Both the position numbers and the translations under genes were made by a program. Source: Podospora pseudocomata (lineage: Eukaryota > Ascomycota > Sordariomycetes > Sordariales > Podosporaceae). Taken from it: a stretch of 64,000 nt of DNA. The DNA is taken from NCBI RefSeq assembly GCF_035222375.1, contig NW_026946363.1, forward strand, positions 2,542,001 through 2,606,000, read 5' to 3'. The notes below the pieces were generated by a model, which searched no databases, was not told the DNA's origin, and saw nothing but the letters and a program-made list of their open reading frames with translations. Shown piece after piece: positions 11,306 to 22,752 of this stretch (positions within the stretch are counted from its first letter, which is position 1; each line of letters begins with the position of its first letter).

Positions 11306-12798
11306 ATGTCTGACGCCGCCACCTACTCGGTCCCTTTCTGGATCAACGGCGAGGAGTACCACGCCGAGAAGCAGTACGATGTCATCTCGCCCGTCACCGG
11401 CAAGGCCATCCACCGGTCCGGCGCCGCCTCGGATGCCGACGTGAAGAAGGCCGTCGAGGCCGCCGACAAGGCTTTCAAGACGTGGAAGAAGACACTCCCC
11501 AAGGAGCGCCGGGATGTCTTCTTGAAGGCTGCTGAGATCTTTGAGAGGAGGAAAGAGGAGCTCGGGGACTACATGATGCAGGAGACTGGTGCCCCTCGCC
11601 AGTGGGCCGACTTCAACTTGGACGTCGCGAAGGACTTCTGCCTTGACATTGGCGGCCGGATCCGCACTCTCGAGGGCACCATTCCCACCACTGCCGATCC
11701 TGAGACCGGCGCCATGATCGTCAGGGAGCCCTTTGGTGTCATTCTCGCCATTGCCCCATGGTATGTTGCCCTGATGGCACGCAGCACTTCACATCAAAAG
11801 CTGACATGCAGATCAGGAACGCCCCCTACATCCTCGGCATCCGCTCCATCCTCTTCCCCATCGCCGCCGGCAACACGGCCATCCTCAAGGGCAGCGAAGC
11901 CTGCCCCCGCACCATGTGGGGCCTCTGCTCCGTTTTTCACGAGGCCGGCCTCCCCGCCGGCGTCCTCAACATGCTCGTCCACTCCCCCCAGGACGCCCCC
12001 CGCATCACGGCCAACCTCATCGCCGAGCCGGCCGTCAAGAAGATCAACTTCACCGGCTCCACCGGCGTCGGCCGCATCATCGGCCGTCTGGCGGGCGAGA
12101 ACCTCAAGCCCGTCCTCCTCGAGCTCGGCGGCAAGGCCCCCGCCATCGTCTGGGAGGACGCCGACCTCGACAACGCCGCCTTCCAGTGCGCCCTCGGCGC
12201 CTTCCTCAACAGCGGCCAGATCTGCATGTCTACCGAGCGCATCCTGGTTCACAAGAACGTCAGGGCCGAATTCGAGAAGAGGTTTGTCGGCGCCATTGAC
12301 CAGATTTTCGGGTCTGCTCCCGACGCGCCTATCTTGATCAACAGCGCGGCTGTGACCAAGAACAAGGCTCTCATCAAGGATGCGCTGGCCAAGGGCGGCG
12401 AGTTGCTGTACGGCAACCCTGACGCTGTGGAGAAGAGCGACACGAGGATGAAGCCGGTTGTGATCAACAATGCGAACAAGGAGATGGAGATCTACCAGAC
12501 GGAGAGCTTTGGGCCGTCGGTGGCGTTGTATGAGATTGAGACGGAGGAGGAGGCGCTGGAGATTGCGAACGACACCGAGTATGGTCTCACGTCGGCGGTC
12601 TTCACGGAGGATCTGAGGAGGGGGTTGAGGTTTGCCAAGGAGATCGAGACGGGGGCGGTGCACATCAATAGCATGACGGTGCATGACGAGAGTGCGCTGC
12701 CGCACGGTGGCGCGAAGGCGAGCGGGTATGGGAGGTTCAATACTGCCACGGGGATGGCGGAGTGGGTGAGGACCAAGACTATCACTTACAAGTTTTAG
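11306..12798 (+). CDS. Aldehyde dehydrogenase, salicylaldehyde/vanillin dehydrogenase type
   Basis: The model joins 11306-11760 and 11817-12798 (478 aa, the usual ALDH length). The 56 bp intron has a GTATGT donor, and splicing restores AIAPWNAPYILGIRSI, the expected ALDH sequence. The Rossmann-site FTGSTGVG lies near residue 230, the general base is Glu254 in LELGGKAP, and the catalytic thiol is Cys288 in SGQICMSTERI. The GQICMSTERI form is typical of the subgroup that oxidises aromatic aldehydes such as salicylaldehyde or vanillin with NAD(P)+; the substrate is inferred from that resemblance only. No peroxisomal or secretion signal is evident (ends ITYKF), so it is probably cytosolic. The next element downstream is a broken short-chain dehydrogenase, so an older redox gene pair is possible. 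Confidence 0.93.
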
Positions 12799-13091
12799 GT
12801 GAGGGCTGTAAGGTTGGGGAAGGCAGGGGTAAATAAGGGGCTACTGCACATATAAATGAAGCATCTTGAACTCTACAGCTCTGGTTCATCAATGCGAATT
12901 GCTACAGATTGATTGCTATCGAGGTTGACGGCTATTAGGGGTATCTGTACCTACTGAAGGAGAATTAGATATCTGACTGGCAGAGATGGTGAAGTACCTC
13001 GGCTTCAAACCCCTTGAAAATTCCTTCTAGTCCCCGTATTCGGAATTCCTTACCTTCTCCCCTTCTCGCCACCATATACCACTCTAACAAG

Positions 13092-13944
13092 ATGCCACCA
13101 AACCTTCACTCCTTCCTAACAAACTTCTCCCCTCGCCCCCCTCCCCCCCTTTGGTCCCCGACCAGACAGGATAAGAAGTCTTTCTCGTCACCGGCGCCAC
13201 TTCAGGCATCGGGGTTCCCTGTCACACAACAGCCCTGCTTCCTCAATGGAAAAATCTGGATGGCAGCTCGCTTCCGAGTCCAAATTCTCAGCTGCCGTCC
13301 GATCCATCAAACCCTCCCGCCCCAACTCCCACGGCGAACTCCTATGTCCCTGTTTATCTTTCTTGGTTCTTACGGCACGGGGATGTTTTGCCGAGCCTCG
13401 GGTTAAGGGCACAGATGGGGTGTCTAACGGGTGGTGATTTCACCAACACCACCCCCGACCAAAGATGCTCCCGTGTCCAAAACCGGAGCCTGGGCGCAGG
13501 CGGTGGAGTCTGACAGGCGGTATGAAGACAAAGGGGTGGTGGGTGTGGCGGTGAACCCGGGGGAATCTTGAGGAGTGGGTTGTCTGATGACCGGGAGCTC
13601 AAGATACGGCCGGCGGCCAAGGTGCTCGGGTACCCGGCTGAGAACGGGGGTGTGACCGAGGTCTGGGCTGGTTTGGCGCCTGAGGTGACGGCGGAAGGAA
13701 CGGTGGAGAACCGGGGTGAGTGCGATACCTACCTACCTGCCCACCTACTCCTCATTGGAAAAGGAAAAGTTGGGTGATGATGATGCTGACTTGACACTAG
13801 TTATTCCCTGTGGGGGATTTACACCATCAGAGAGGACCTCAAGATGGCCGTTAGGTCGAGGGAGGAAGGGGGAAACGGGCGGGACGGGGGATTTTGGGGG
13901 GTTGGTGTGACGAGCAGGTTGAGCCTTTGGTAGGGGCGGGATAA
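13092..13944 (+). pseudogene. Decayed short-chain dehydrogenase/reductase (SDR)
   Basis: Fragments of one SDR gene lie in correct order but in different frames. A plausible start is at 13092 (MPPNLHSFL). It is followed by VFLVTGATSGIG (NAD(P)-binding loop, near 13177-13212), WMAAR and SESKFSAAVRSIK, a DFTNTTP/TKDAP region, KGVVGVAVNPG (13530s), KVLGYPAENGGVTEVWAGL, then REDLKMAVRSREEGG and a tail WCDEQVEPLVGAG ending in TAA at 13942-13944. At least four frame changes and an in-frame TGA after the NPG motif break it. About 150 residues are missing in the middle, including a clear YxxxK active site. A normal-looking intron survives at 13716-13800 (GTGAGT...ACTAG). Decay is by indels and deletion with no AT-rich bias, so it is not repeat-induced point mutation. 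Confidence 0.75.
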
Positions 13945-14464
13945 GGTCACACACAGACCGGAAAGGTGGTGGTGGTGATAGATTATGATGTGCGTTTCAG
14001 TCAGTCAATACTGACATGGGACAATGGTCTCCATCCTCTCTCACGCCATTTCTATTCACCGCATGAAATCACACTTTCTACCAGCAAGTAAAATAATCGC
14101 GGCTGTCTTCCTCATTAATTACAACTCTTGCAAAGATCTTCAAAATATATCCATCCATCCACCAGGGGTGGAGGCAAGGGTGACAAAAGAAAAGAAAGGG
14201 GTATAACCATTCCAATCCCAAAACAAAAGAAATAAATGACCGACGCCAGTCAGTGATGATGCCAACTTGGTTCTCCCCTTCCTGAGAAGCCCCAATCTTA
14301 TACTCCTTCTTTTCCAAAAAAAAAATACAAAACAAAAAAAGGAAAAAAAAGGAAGAAAAAAACAAAACGCCTTGAATATATGCCCCTATCCCCTTTCCCA
14401 AAGTGATAAAACAAGCAGATAAAACAACACAACAGAAAAGAACACACCCTCTCCCCCTTATCAA
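13945..14464. other. Intergenic, no gene seen
   Basis: Lies between the SDR pseudogene and the stop of the minus-strand membrane protein. It contains A-rich and pyrimidine-rich stretches (14316-14366) fitting the 3' UTR of the latter. No coding frame is supported. Confidence 0.6.
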
Positions 14465-15760
14465 CTATCTCCCTAACCCCCCATATCCTCCCCCATTACC
14501 CCCATATTGATACCTATCCCCCTCCCTCCCTCCATACTGCTCCCCACCCCCCCCACTAACATACCCATCCCCCCTCGCAACCCCTCCCAAATCCGCCCGG
14601 TCCAACATCTCCGTAAAAGTAGTCATATCCGTATACCTCCTCCCATCATCCCCCTGTTGCGGCGTCCGATCCGGCGTGATATTCCTCGGATCCGCAAAAA
14701 TATTGATACTAACACCACTCACCTCCCTCCCTTGCTGCTCCGGCGTCCTCGGCACCAGTCCCCCCTGGTACCCCGGATTCCCATCATCACTAACCGGCAT
14801 ATCCGGCATATCCACATACTTCCTCTGCCCGCCCGGTTGCTGGGGTGAATAATCCGCAATCAACCCCCCATAAGCAACACTGCTCATCCTCCTATTCTGG
14901 TTTGGAGGTGAAGCAACAATCTGGTTGTTGTCGTAGGAGAGAACCGAGCTTCGCATGTCCATGGCGTTGTTGTTGAGCATTTGCGGGGTGGGCAGCCTGG
15001 CTCCGAAATCTGTTCTCAACGCCGGTTTATCGTCGTGGAGGATAGGAGCGGAGATGATGTTGCCAAAGGAGGAGGTCGACCGCGAGAGTTTGAGGGGTGA
15101 GCTTGACGACGAAGCCGTCTGGCCAGCCTTTCTCTTGCGGATGAAGATGAAGGCGAGGACGCCGGCGATGATTAATACCACTGCTCCCGCTGCGGCACCG
15201 CCCGCGATTCCGGCGATAGGAGGGCCGGCAGACTGCGGGACTGCCGTCGCGGTCAGCGTCTCTGACGGACTCGCGGTGGTCGATGGTTTCGACGTGGGGG
15301 TGGTAGAAGGTCTCGAAGATGGTGTGCTCGACTGCGAAGGTGCAGCGTTCTGGTTGGTGTTCATGACACACTCGCCATTAACGCACGAGTACCCAAACGG
15401 ACAGCAATCAGAGCCGCATTTTGGCAGAGAGCCCCCGAGGGCGGTTGTCTTGATGACAGAGTCGGGGGCCTTGTCGGCGTCTTGAAGCTCAATGTTGCAG
15501 TCGATGGGCCGGAGCTTTTGACATGTTGAACCGTTCGGACAGCAAACGACCGTGGTGTTGCCGGCGAGGACGAGGCACCTGTCGCCTGCTGGGCAGCAGA
15601 AAGAGCTGGGGACGTTGGCGTTGCCGCATCCTGAAAAGTTTGGTGCGCCGCATGCGTCTTCTTGCCTGGGGAATATCTCGTATGTCGTCGGGATCGCGGA
15701 CGCGGTCGCCAAGATCATGGCGAGAGCGATGGCTCGGAGGGCTGTTCGTCTCCTGGCCAT
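14465..15760 (-). CDS. Cysteine-rich single-pass membrane protein (sensor-like)
   Basis: A single exon encodes 431 aa. Residues 1-22 form a signal peptide (basic MARRR, then a hydrophobic core). Residues 36-132 are an extracellular Cys-rich domain with repeated CCP and CPNGSTC / CCPFGYSC motifs, about 14 cysteines, and NTT and NGS glycosylation sites. A Ser/Thr/Pro-rich stalk (about 140-180) follows, then one membrane segment (about 184-207) stopped by RKRK, and a disordered cytoplasmic tail rich in Ser, Asn, Gly and Tyr. The layout is that of fungal cell-wall or surface sensors of the Mid2/WSC style, but the Cys domain is not a WSC domain and I do not recognise a named family. The function is unknown. 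The unspliced frame is complete, so no intron is needed. Confidence 0.82.
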   Translation of the reverse strand: MARRRTALRAIALAMILATASAIPTTYEIFPRQEDACGAPNFSGCGNANVPSSFCCPAGDRCLVLAGNTTVVCCPNGSTCQKLRPIDCNIELQDADKAPDSVIKTTALGGSLPKCGSDCCPFGYSCVNGECVMNTNQNAAPSQSSTPSSRPSTTPTSKPSTTASPSETLTATAVPQSAGPPIAGIAGGAAAGAVVLIIAGVLAFIFIRKRKAGQTASSSSSPLKLSRSTSSFGNIISAPILHDDKPALRTDFGARLPTPQMLNNNAMDMRSSVLSYDNNQIVASPPNQNRRMSSVAYGGLIADYSPQQPGGQRKYVDMPDMPVSDDGNPGYQGGLVPRTPEQQGREVSGVSINIFADPRNITPDRTPQQGDDGRRYTDMTTFTEMLDRADLGGVARGDGYVSGGGGEQYGGREGDRYQYGGNGGGYGGLGR

Positions 15761-17877
15761 CTCGGAGAGGAACCGGTGTTATAATAACCCTTGATAACGT
15801 TTGTCTGGGCAGGCGTTGTGACGCCTGGGTAATGAGCTGTGTCCTATATTAGGTATCCCACGCTGGCAGGCACACGGTGTTCACCGAAACAGTGTGTGAT
15901 GTTGCTATCGCTTCGGTTTGGCCCGAGTAAGAAAGGAAAAAGACATAAGATGAACTTGTGGAATAGTCGAACCACGCAACAACACTGTAAGTGATTTGCA
16001 GAACCAAACCTGACTGGTAGCTAGTGAGCAGAGGAGAGAGAAAGAGGGAGAAAAAAAGAGGGCCACAGGCCACCTCGAGTGTATATCGAAGCAGAGATGA
16101 GATGACGCATTTCGCCTTCAACTCCATCGAGACAAGACCTCTGGCTATTCTCGCGCAGAAACTAGACGCAGGGTCAGGTTAGCAGGTCGGGCAGAAGAAG
16201 CCGTCCTGTCCTGTCCAACGGACCCTGCTGCGGACCCATCAGGAATATTCTGGGCCATGTCGAGCTGCGGGCGGTTGAGAGGTCGCTGTTGAAGCGCCGA
16301 TGACCTCCTGGGGTGACCATATGACACTGCCAGAAAACGAGTGGTGGTGAGCAACTCTCTTTCACCGTTGGCTCCGTCCCAAACGGGCAACTGGGCGTTT
16401 GGAGAACAGTCGTGACAGGCCGAGGCCGACCACCTGATTGGACAGCCCAACCAAATTGTGCTATTTTGGGTTACATAGAAATGACTCCACCTTACACTTG
16501 TTGGCAGCGTGCACGGTCCAGGTACCCGCATCAACCACACAGCCTTGTTTTAACGCCAGGAACAACAACTCAAGAATCTCCAAAGAAAAAAAAAAAAGGC
16601 CCGTCATCGCCAACCCGCATACCCGTCAAGTGCGCTTCCCATGATAAAAGAGGCCTCTTTTTTTTTCTTTCTTCCTTGGCATCATACGTGGTCATCGGGG
16701 CTTAGAGTCTTGGGTTTGCAAGCTGGGCGGGTATCTAACATCCAGTATCCCAACTCTCGCGGCCGCGCCGCCCTGTCCTGATGTGATGATGGCAAGTCTG
16801 ATATCCACCACACCTCACATCAAGCCGAGGTTTACCGCCCTTCATATCACAAAGCCCGGTTTCCTCTTGGCAAAAACTGTAGATCCGTGATACCCTTTCC
16901 TCGGCAGTGTGTGTTGTGGAATGGTACCACCCAACGCAGGCCTCAGATCTGGCCGGGGGGGCCGTCTACCGAACCCGGAACCGAAAAGACGGGAAGCCCA
17001 CTTTGTTTCGCGCCAGACCCCCGAAACAGTCCTGGCCCGTTGTGGCCTTGACCACATGCAACTCTCAGAAAAACAAACATATAATAATCCCCATTGTTCG
17101 GCTTCAAAAGTGGCAGGTTCAGTCGGTTGGGATTGGGCTTGAGGTGCGCTTTGTTGATGAGACACGGACGGTTGTGAGATGAGATGGTGATATGTAGGCC
17201 CCAGCAAAAATATTATATTCAATCTCTAACACAATGAAGAGTGTGATGTGTCAATCATCATGGTTGAAACCCGTTTTGCTTCAACACAAAAGTTACTGAA
17301 TGAAGACACGGACAAACAGTCTCACATCCACCAAAGAGTACATAAAAATATTCAATCTCAATACTTTTCATTCTTCACTTATCCACTAAACTAATCCCAC
17401 ATCCTCCCAAAAACCCAATCATATCCAAATATTCATCAATCCATAAAAGAGCGTCGCCAACAGACTATGTCGCCATAGGTTATCTGATCAGGCTTTCTTT
17501 CAAAGGTCTCTCTCTCAATCTAAAAAGGCAATCAACATGTCAAAGCTAGAGAAAAAGGTGAAGAAGAGACCCAAAGTAGCCTAAAAGAAGTCCATAAAAA
17601 TATGCCCCAATTTATGCATAAATGATCATCCAAAATGAAAGTGAAAAAGTACGTATCAAAACCCAAAAAAAGCAATAACAGACTGGTAAGGTATCATCGT
17701 CAATGAAAAAAGTAAAAGGTGCATAAAGAAAAGAGGAGTGAAAAAGAAGATGAAGAGGGTATAAGCGGGGGTATAGATATCATGTCGAAATCCAAGAAGG
17801 AAAAAAAAACCAAAAAAAAAAAAAAAAAAACCAAGAGCGGAGTATTACCAAAGGAAACCAACCCCCCTTTCCAAGCC
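15761..17877. other. Intergenic, no supported gene
   Basis: About 2.1 kb holding the upstream region of the Cys-rich membrane protein and the 3' flank of the SAM/PH gene. Open frames at 16145-16540 (minus) and 16412-16705 (plus) overlap and look random. The stretch 17220-17840 is A/T-richer, with poly-A near 17805-17832. Confidence 0.6.
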
Positions 17878-20615
17878 CTAAATCATATTCCCATTCACCA
17901 CAACCTCAAACCCCTCCCCCTTCTGCTTCATGGCCTTAGCAAGCATCAACTCCCTCATCCAATCAATCCTCTCATCCCTCCCCTTGACCGCAAAATGATG
18001 CGTCTTCCCCGTCCCATTCACCGCCCCCTCAATCCCCTCCCTCTCCCCCCCGGCACCACTCTCCTTCTTCTTACTGAGCACCCCCCCCAGCCCAAGCGCC
18101 TTCCTCCCATCCTGCGGCACCAGCTGAAAACTAAAAGCACCCACATCCCCCCTCCTCGCCAACTCATCACTCCCCCGTCGGATATGCATCGCCTTGAACG
18201 CCGCCCCCAGCTTATTCCCGCTCTGCTGCATGCTGCTGCAGGCAATAGCATAGTCATCAATATCGATATACTCCAACGTCCTATTCTTCTCCTTCTCATC
18301 CTTGTGCATCGTCAGCCTTGTCCCCTGAAGTCTAAAGAAATGCTCGTGCCACTCGTGCCTGAGCATCTTTGTTTTTCTCTTCTTCATGAGACCTTGATAA
18401 CTGATAGCCTCGCCACCCGTCATGTCAGGGGTGGGTTTATCGCTCACGGGCGACAGTCGGCCGTTGATGTTGACTGTCTTCACACCGGCGGGGTTGTTGG
18501 TTGTTGTAGTAGTAGTAGTAGTTGTTGTTGTTGTAGGGGGGATGGCTTTTTCCAACGTGGGGCGGTCGGTTTGTGTCCAGGGGTAGTTCACCCTCGGGGG
18601 AGCCTGCAACGGACGACGCTGTGAAAAAGAGCGGTTGAGGGTGGAGGGGATGTTGTTGTGGCTGTTGTTGTTGTTGTTGTTGTTGTTGGAAAGGGGGGAG
18701 ACGATGCTGTTCTCGTCGAGGGCCGGCATGACGGGGAAGGAGGGCCGGCGGATAGTGTTGCGCGACAGGGACCGCATCGTGGGGTTGCGGTAGTTCATGT
18801 CGGGGGGCACAGACTGCGAAAAGTCACGCGAGGGGGCGGGGAGGGAGGTGATGGTGATGGGCACGTCCATTTCTGAGAAGGGTGTGCCGAAACGGTACAA
18901 GGGAGCGGTGCCGGTGGGGGTGGACTCTGACGAAGAGGGGGAGAGTTCTCGAAAGGAGGGGATGACTTGAGAGATTGGGCGGGCGGAGCGGGCGCGGGCG
19001 GATTGAGGGTCATAGGTGTTGGGTGTGGTGGTGGATGGGTGGGTTGGGATGGAGAGCTTGGGGAGGCCGCGGAGGCCGGTGTGAGGTTGGGGGGTGGTGG
19101 TATTGCTGCCGTAGACCGGGGAGTTGCTCATGGGGGAGATCTCAAAGGGTGGTGTTGGGGGGACTTCGCTGCTGGTGGAGTGTTGGTGTTGGAAGTCGAG
19201 GAAGTGACGGACGTTGTCCTGGGCGTCTCTTGTCTCGACATTACGAAGGGCAGCTTCTTGGAGGTACTGCATTGTTGTGAAGGCACCGGGTCCCATGACA
19301 TCGGATGAAGCCACCACAGAAGGGACGACGTCGGATACCGGGCGGAACTCGTCCTCTTCCGGCGCGACAAGACCCGTGGTAGCAGTGACCTTTCCAAGGT
19401 CGCCGGCAAGCATGATGACGCCCTTGTCGTTGAGGAACGGGTGGTCCTTCTGGAAGGCCTCCATCAGCCGCTTGTATCTCTTGGCCTTGGAGCAGTTCTC
19501 GCCCTTGGAACACTGGTGAGGCTTTGGCAGTACCTGCTCAATACCCACGATGGACACCGACTCCAAAGGAGAGATGACATCGTTGATCTTCAACCTCGGC
19601 TTCCGCTTGTCCTTGGTCGCGCCGCTCTCCTTCCTCTTGAGTTCCCTTCTGACCTGCTTGTCCGGCTCATCCTCAATCGGTGTCTCGGGCATAGGCTCCG
19701 GCTTCTGCATGTCCCTCATGCTGTGAATCTCCTCCCAAATCAACGTCCTCACGCCAAAAGATGAAATCCCCAGCTCCTTCAAGTCCTCAAACTTCAACGT
19801 GATCAAAATAGCACCCGTGATATCATTCTCGACAAACTTTTCCGCGGCGGGAAGCTCAACACCGGCATTCAGCATCCTCTGCGCAACCATTTCCGGAGAC
19901 CACATATGCAGCGCCGACGTATCAAGCTCCTCGTCGGTAAACTCAAAAGGGCCGGCCGTGTTGCGCCTCTTTTTTGGCAGAGCGGTGAGGTGAACATCCT
20001 GAAGCTGGTAGTCCATCAGATGTGGCTTCTTGGGCGTCACAGGCGAGAGCGAAAGCGCATGTTGCAACTCGATGGACTGGGCCGAGGACATGGAGCTCCG
20101 GAACAGGTGAGGACCTCTCGGGCCTTCTACTGGTTGCTGCTTCACTTCATATGTGTCGAATGCGAAGGGCCGTTGCCGCAGGGACCTTGGTGTTTGGACC
20201 TCGTCGTATGTGGAGAGGGTGGTAAAGCTGTGTTGGCCGGACTGCGTGTTGTTGTTAGCAACTGCCCCTCTGTCCACATCAGGGGTGATCAACGCACCGA
20301 ACCGCCAATGCTGGCACGGGGGGAACATTCGCCATCTTCGATTCCTTCCAGATCCCCGAATTCGCTGTAGACCTCGTCGTCGTCGTCGTCGTCATCATGA
20401 TCATCATGTTCGTGGCCCATCTCGGCTTCTGACTCCATGAATTCCGTGTACACAGAGTTTGGCCTGTCATTGAAAGCCGGCGTTGTGAATACCGGACCCC
20501 TCGTCCTCCCCTTTTCCCTCATTTCCATCTGCGGGTGCTCTCGTGGAGCGAAGCGTACTTGAGCCTATACAATTGTTAGTATTTCACTCACTATCCAGCT
20601 ATTCATGCCTACCAT
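17878..20615 (-). CDS. SAM and PH domain protein (Boi-like)
   Basis: The model joins (minus) 20615-20613, 20564-20298 and 20241-17878, giving 877 aa. Exon 1 contributes only the ATG. The first intron (20565-20612, 48 bp) has GTAGGC, a TACTAAC branch and TATAG; the second (20242-20297, 56 bp) has GTGCGT, GCTAAC and CGCAG. Both are phase 0, and the joined N-terminus reads MAQVRFAPREHPQMEMR. An acidic Asp-rich stretch follows, then a SAM domain at about 200-266 (HMWSPEMVAQRML...LKELGI), a long disordered middle with poly-Asn and poly-Thr runs encoded by GTT/GTA-type repeats (18500-18534 and 18651-18689), and a PH domain at about 725-860 (LMKKRKTKMLRHEWHEHFFRL, DERIDWMREL). Yeast Boi1/Boi2 combine SH3, SAM and PH and act in polarised growth; no SH3 is visible here, so the link is only structural. 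Confidence 0.87.
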
Positions 20616-20945
20616 TGTGAAATCAGACTCGGTGTAACAGGTGAGATTGGCAGAGTAAATTGTTTGCCAAGATAAGGAGTTAGTGCCGTTGCCGGCAGTG
20701 TTTGCCTTTCAAAAAGACAAGATAGGTTCTTAAGACGGAGCAGTTGGGACGAACTAGACACTGTTGTTCGCATGCCGACTCGGTCACTGCTTGAAGCCAA
20801 AAGCGGGAGAAGAGGACAAGAGGTGGGACGGTGTGGCGGGCGGCTACAGATATGGGTTATGTACCACGGTCCACGGTATGGCAAGCCGCGATGTCGGGGT
20901 TACTGCTACTACAGCATATGTGCAAGCGCTCGGATGGGAGGCAAC

Positions 20946-21025
20946 GGTGCGGTGCGGTGCGGTGCGGTGCAGTGTCCAAGGTCGCCGGTCACAATGTGAT
21001 CGGTCGGTGTGGTGTGGTGTGGTGT
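20946..21025 (+). repeat. GGTGC and GGTGT short tandem repeats
   Basis: Five copies of GGTGC (20946-20970) and four of GGTGT (21006-21025) lie 35 bp apart, in the upstream region of the SAM/PH gene. Confidence 0.85.
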
Positions 21026-21078
21026 GATAAGTGTTAAGTGTTGGGGGCCTGAGAAAGAAGAGATAGGTAGCATGCCAT

Positions 21079-21116
21079 CTATCCATCCAACCATCCAACC
21101 AACCATCCATCCATCC
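21079..21116 (+). repeat. CATC/CAAC tetranucleotide repeat
   Basis: An imperfect run of ATCC and AACC units, part of the same low-complexity upstream area as the GGTGC repeats. Confidence 0.8.
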
Positions 21117-21302
21117 TCTGTCCGGCACTCGCAGAGACACGCATGAAAGCAGCAGCAGCAGTAGCAAGACTCGCAGGAACACCCTTCCACCCTTCCAGGT
21201 TTCCCCTAGCACGCACCCATTCCGGGGTATAATTATAGCAGGGCATCGCATCGAACTAGGGACGGCCGAAAGGCGAAGGCTGGTTGGGCAGATGGCCACA
21301 TC

Positions 21303-21335
21303 TCTCTGCAGTCCACTCTGCATGGACTGCAGAGA
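21303..21335 (+). repeat. Perfect 13 bp inverted repeat (hairpin), 7 nt loop
   Basis: The left arm TCTCTGCAGTCCA (21303-21315) and right arm TGGACTGCAGAGA (21323-21335) pair without mismatch around the loop CTCTGCA. It lies about 690 bp upstream of the SAM/PH start codon in non-coding sequence. It could be an RNA hairpin or a dimeric protein-binding palindrome. Confidence 0.75.
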
Positions 21336-22725
21336 AGTCACGGATGTGCAGACGGACGGTGAGAGGATGGGTGGTGAGTTGTTGTCATTGGTGAGAAATT
21401 CATGTGGTGCTTGAATGGTACCGAGCAATGCTGTGGTGCCATTGGTCCATCTGCACAAAATCGCTTCGAAATAGACGGCCTAAGCGCCCAGTGACAGGCG
21501 CTAAGCCCTTCCTGTCAAACATCCATCCCATCCCCCCTCAACACTCCAGACTCTTCCCTGCCCTGGCAACAACTGAACTGGACCTGGCCCGCCACTCCCC
21601 GACCTCCCTTGTGTTCCTTTTTCTCACCTTGCCTCCGCTCATCAGGCCGAATCTTGCGGGAAAAGGTCTATCAAATCGGCCTCAGCGCGGCCGGCCATAA
21701 GATCCGGCATACATCCGCTGGCATTCCATATTCCAGATCCCTTCCATGAGGCCTCAGAGGGAACCTGCCGCCGATCATTTCTGGCCTGACAATAGACAAG
21801 GAGTGTCTCGGTCTCGAAGGACACACTCTCCGGCGGATGAGAGCCACTCTGTACCCTCTCTCGCATTGCTTTGCCGCGTGGGGTGGTCAGCATGAGTGCC
21901 GTGCAGTGCTCACTACGTTGCACAGAGACAGCGGCCCCGCACGCTCACCAAGGGCACAGCACAGCACAGCACAGCAGAGCAGCAGTCGCGGGGTCAACCA
22001 CCACCGACAACCGGTTTATTCCCTCTCGCTGTGTTCTCATGATAATCCCATTTCTTACTCCATATCCCTTCTCCATCAAGGCCCGTCCCGACCGATACAC
22101 TAGGTAATCTCATCACCCAATTGGGCTCTCACCCTTCACTAAAAGTCAATTGGGCACAAGAGAGAGTCATCTGTGATCGGCAACTACCCACGCAGTAGTC
22201 CCGGATTGCTCGTTGTAGCTCACACGGTGGAACGGTCCGAGAAAAAAAACTTCTGGCCACTCCCCTACAATCCTGCTGCGCTCAGCCGTGGGTTGGCAGG
22301 CTTGCCTCGTTGGTCAGCTCCTCCTCTCGCTCGGCCTTCACAAAGATACCTCTCTCTGCCTTACCCCTCCCCCCCGCCAGTCCTACCCAATAAGTGGGGG
22401 ATAACATGACCCTTTTACTCCAAAGGCACATGAACACCCCAAAAAGACCCCCTGCCGGGCCATTTTCCATGCTTTCGTGACAGGGCAACAGGGTGGTTCC
22501 TACCCGAGACTGGGCTTCAAGCGTGGATATCCGCATGAACAAGCCCTCTCTTGCGGTGAAGCCCTCCCGGGAGTCCACCTCGGCCAGTCGTCTTTTTTTT
22601 TTGTTTTTTGCCCTGACCACTGTCTGCGTCATCGTACACAGCCATCCTTGCCACGCGGTTCATTCAGCTAGGTTCTGTCTGTCTACCCGACTGTCAGGGT
22701 TCCCCGCGGCCGCCGCCCAGCCAGA

Positions 22726-22752
22726 CGGCGGCGGCGGCGGCGGCGGCGGCGG
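22726..22752 (+). repeat. CGG trinucleotide repeat, nine units
   Basis: Nine perfect CGG units in non-coding sequence of the gene-poor region. No reading frame through it is supported as coding. Confidence 0.9.

Noticed and set aside
11794-12705. 303-codon antisense open frame across the aldehyde dehydrogenase
   Set aside because: Shadow of a C3-rich exon; the sense strand encodes an intact ALDH.
16960-17040. Short resemblance to part of a fungal 5S rRNA (GACGGGAAGCCC)
   Set aside because: Only about 12 bases match; the rest of the 5S sequence is absent.
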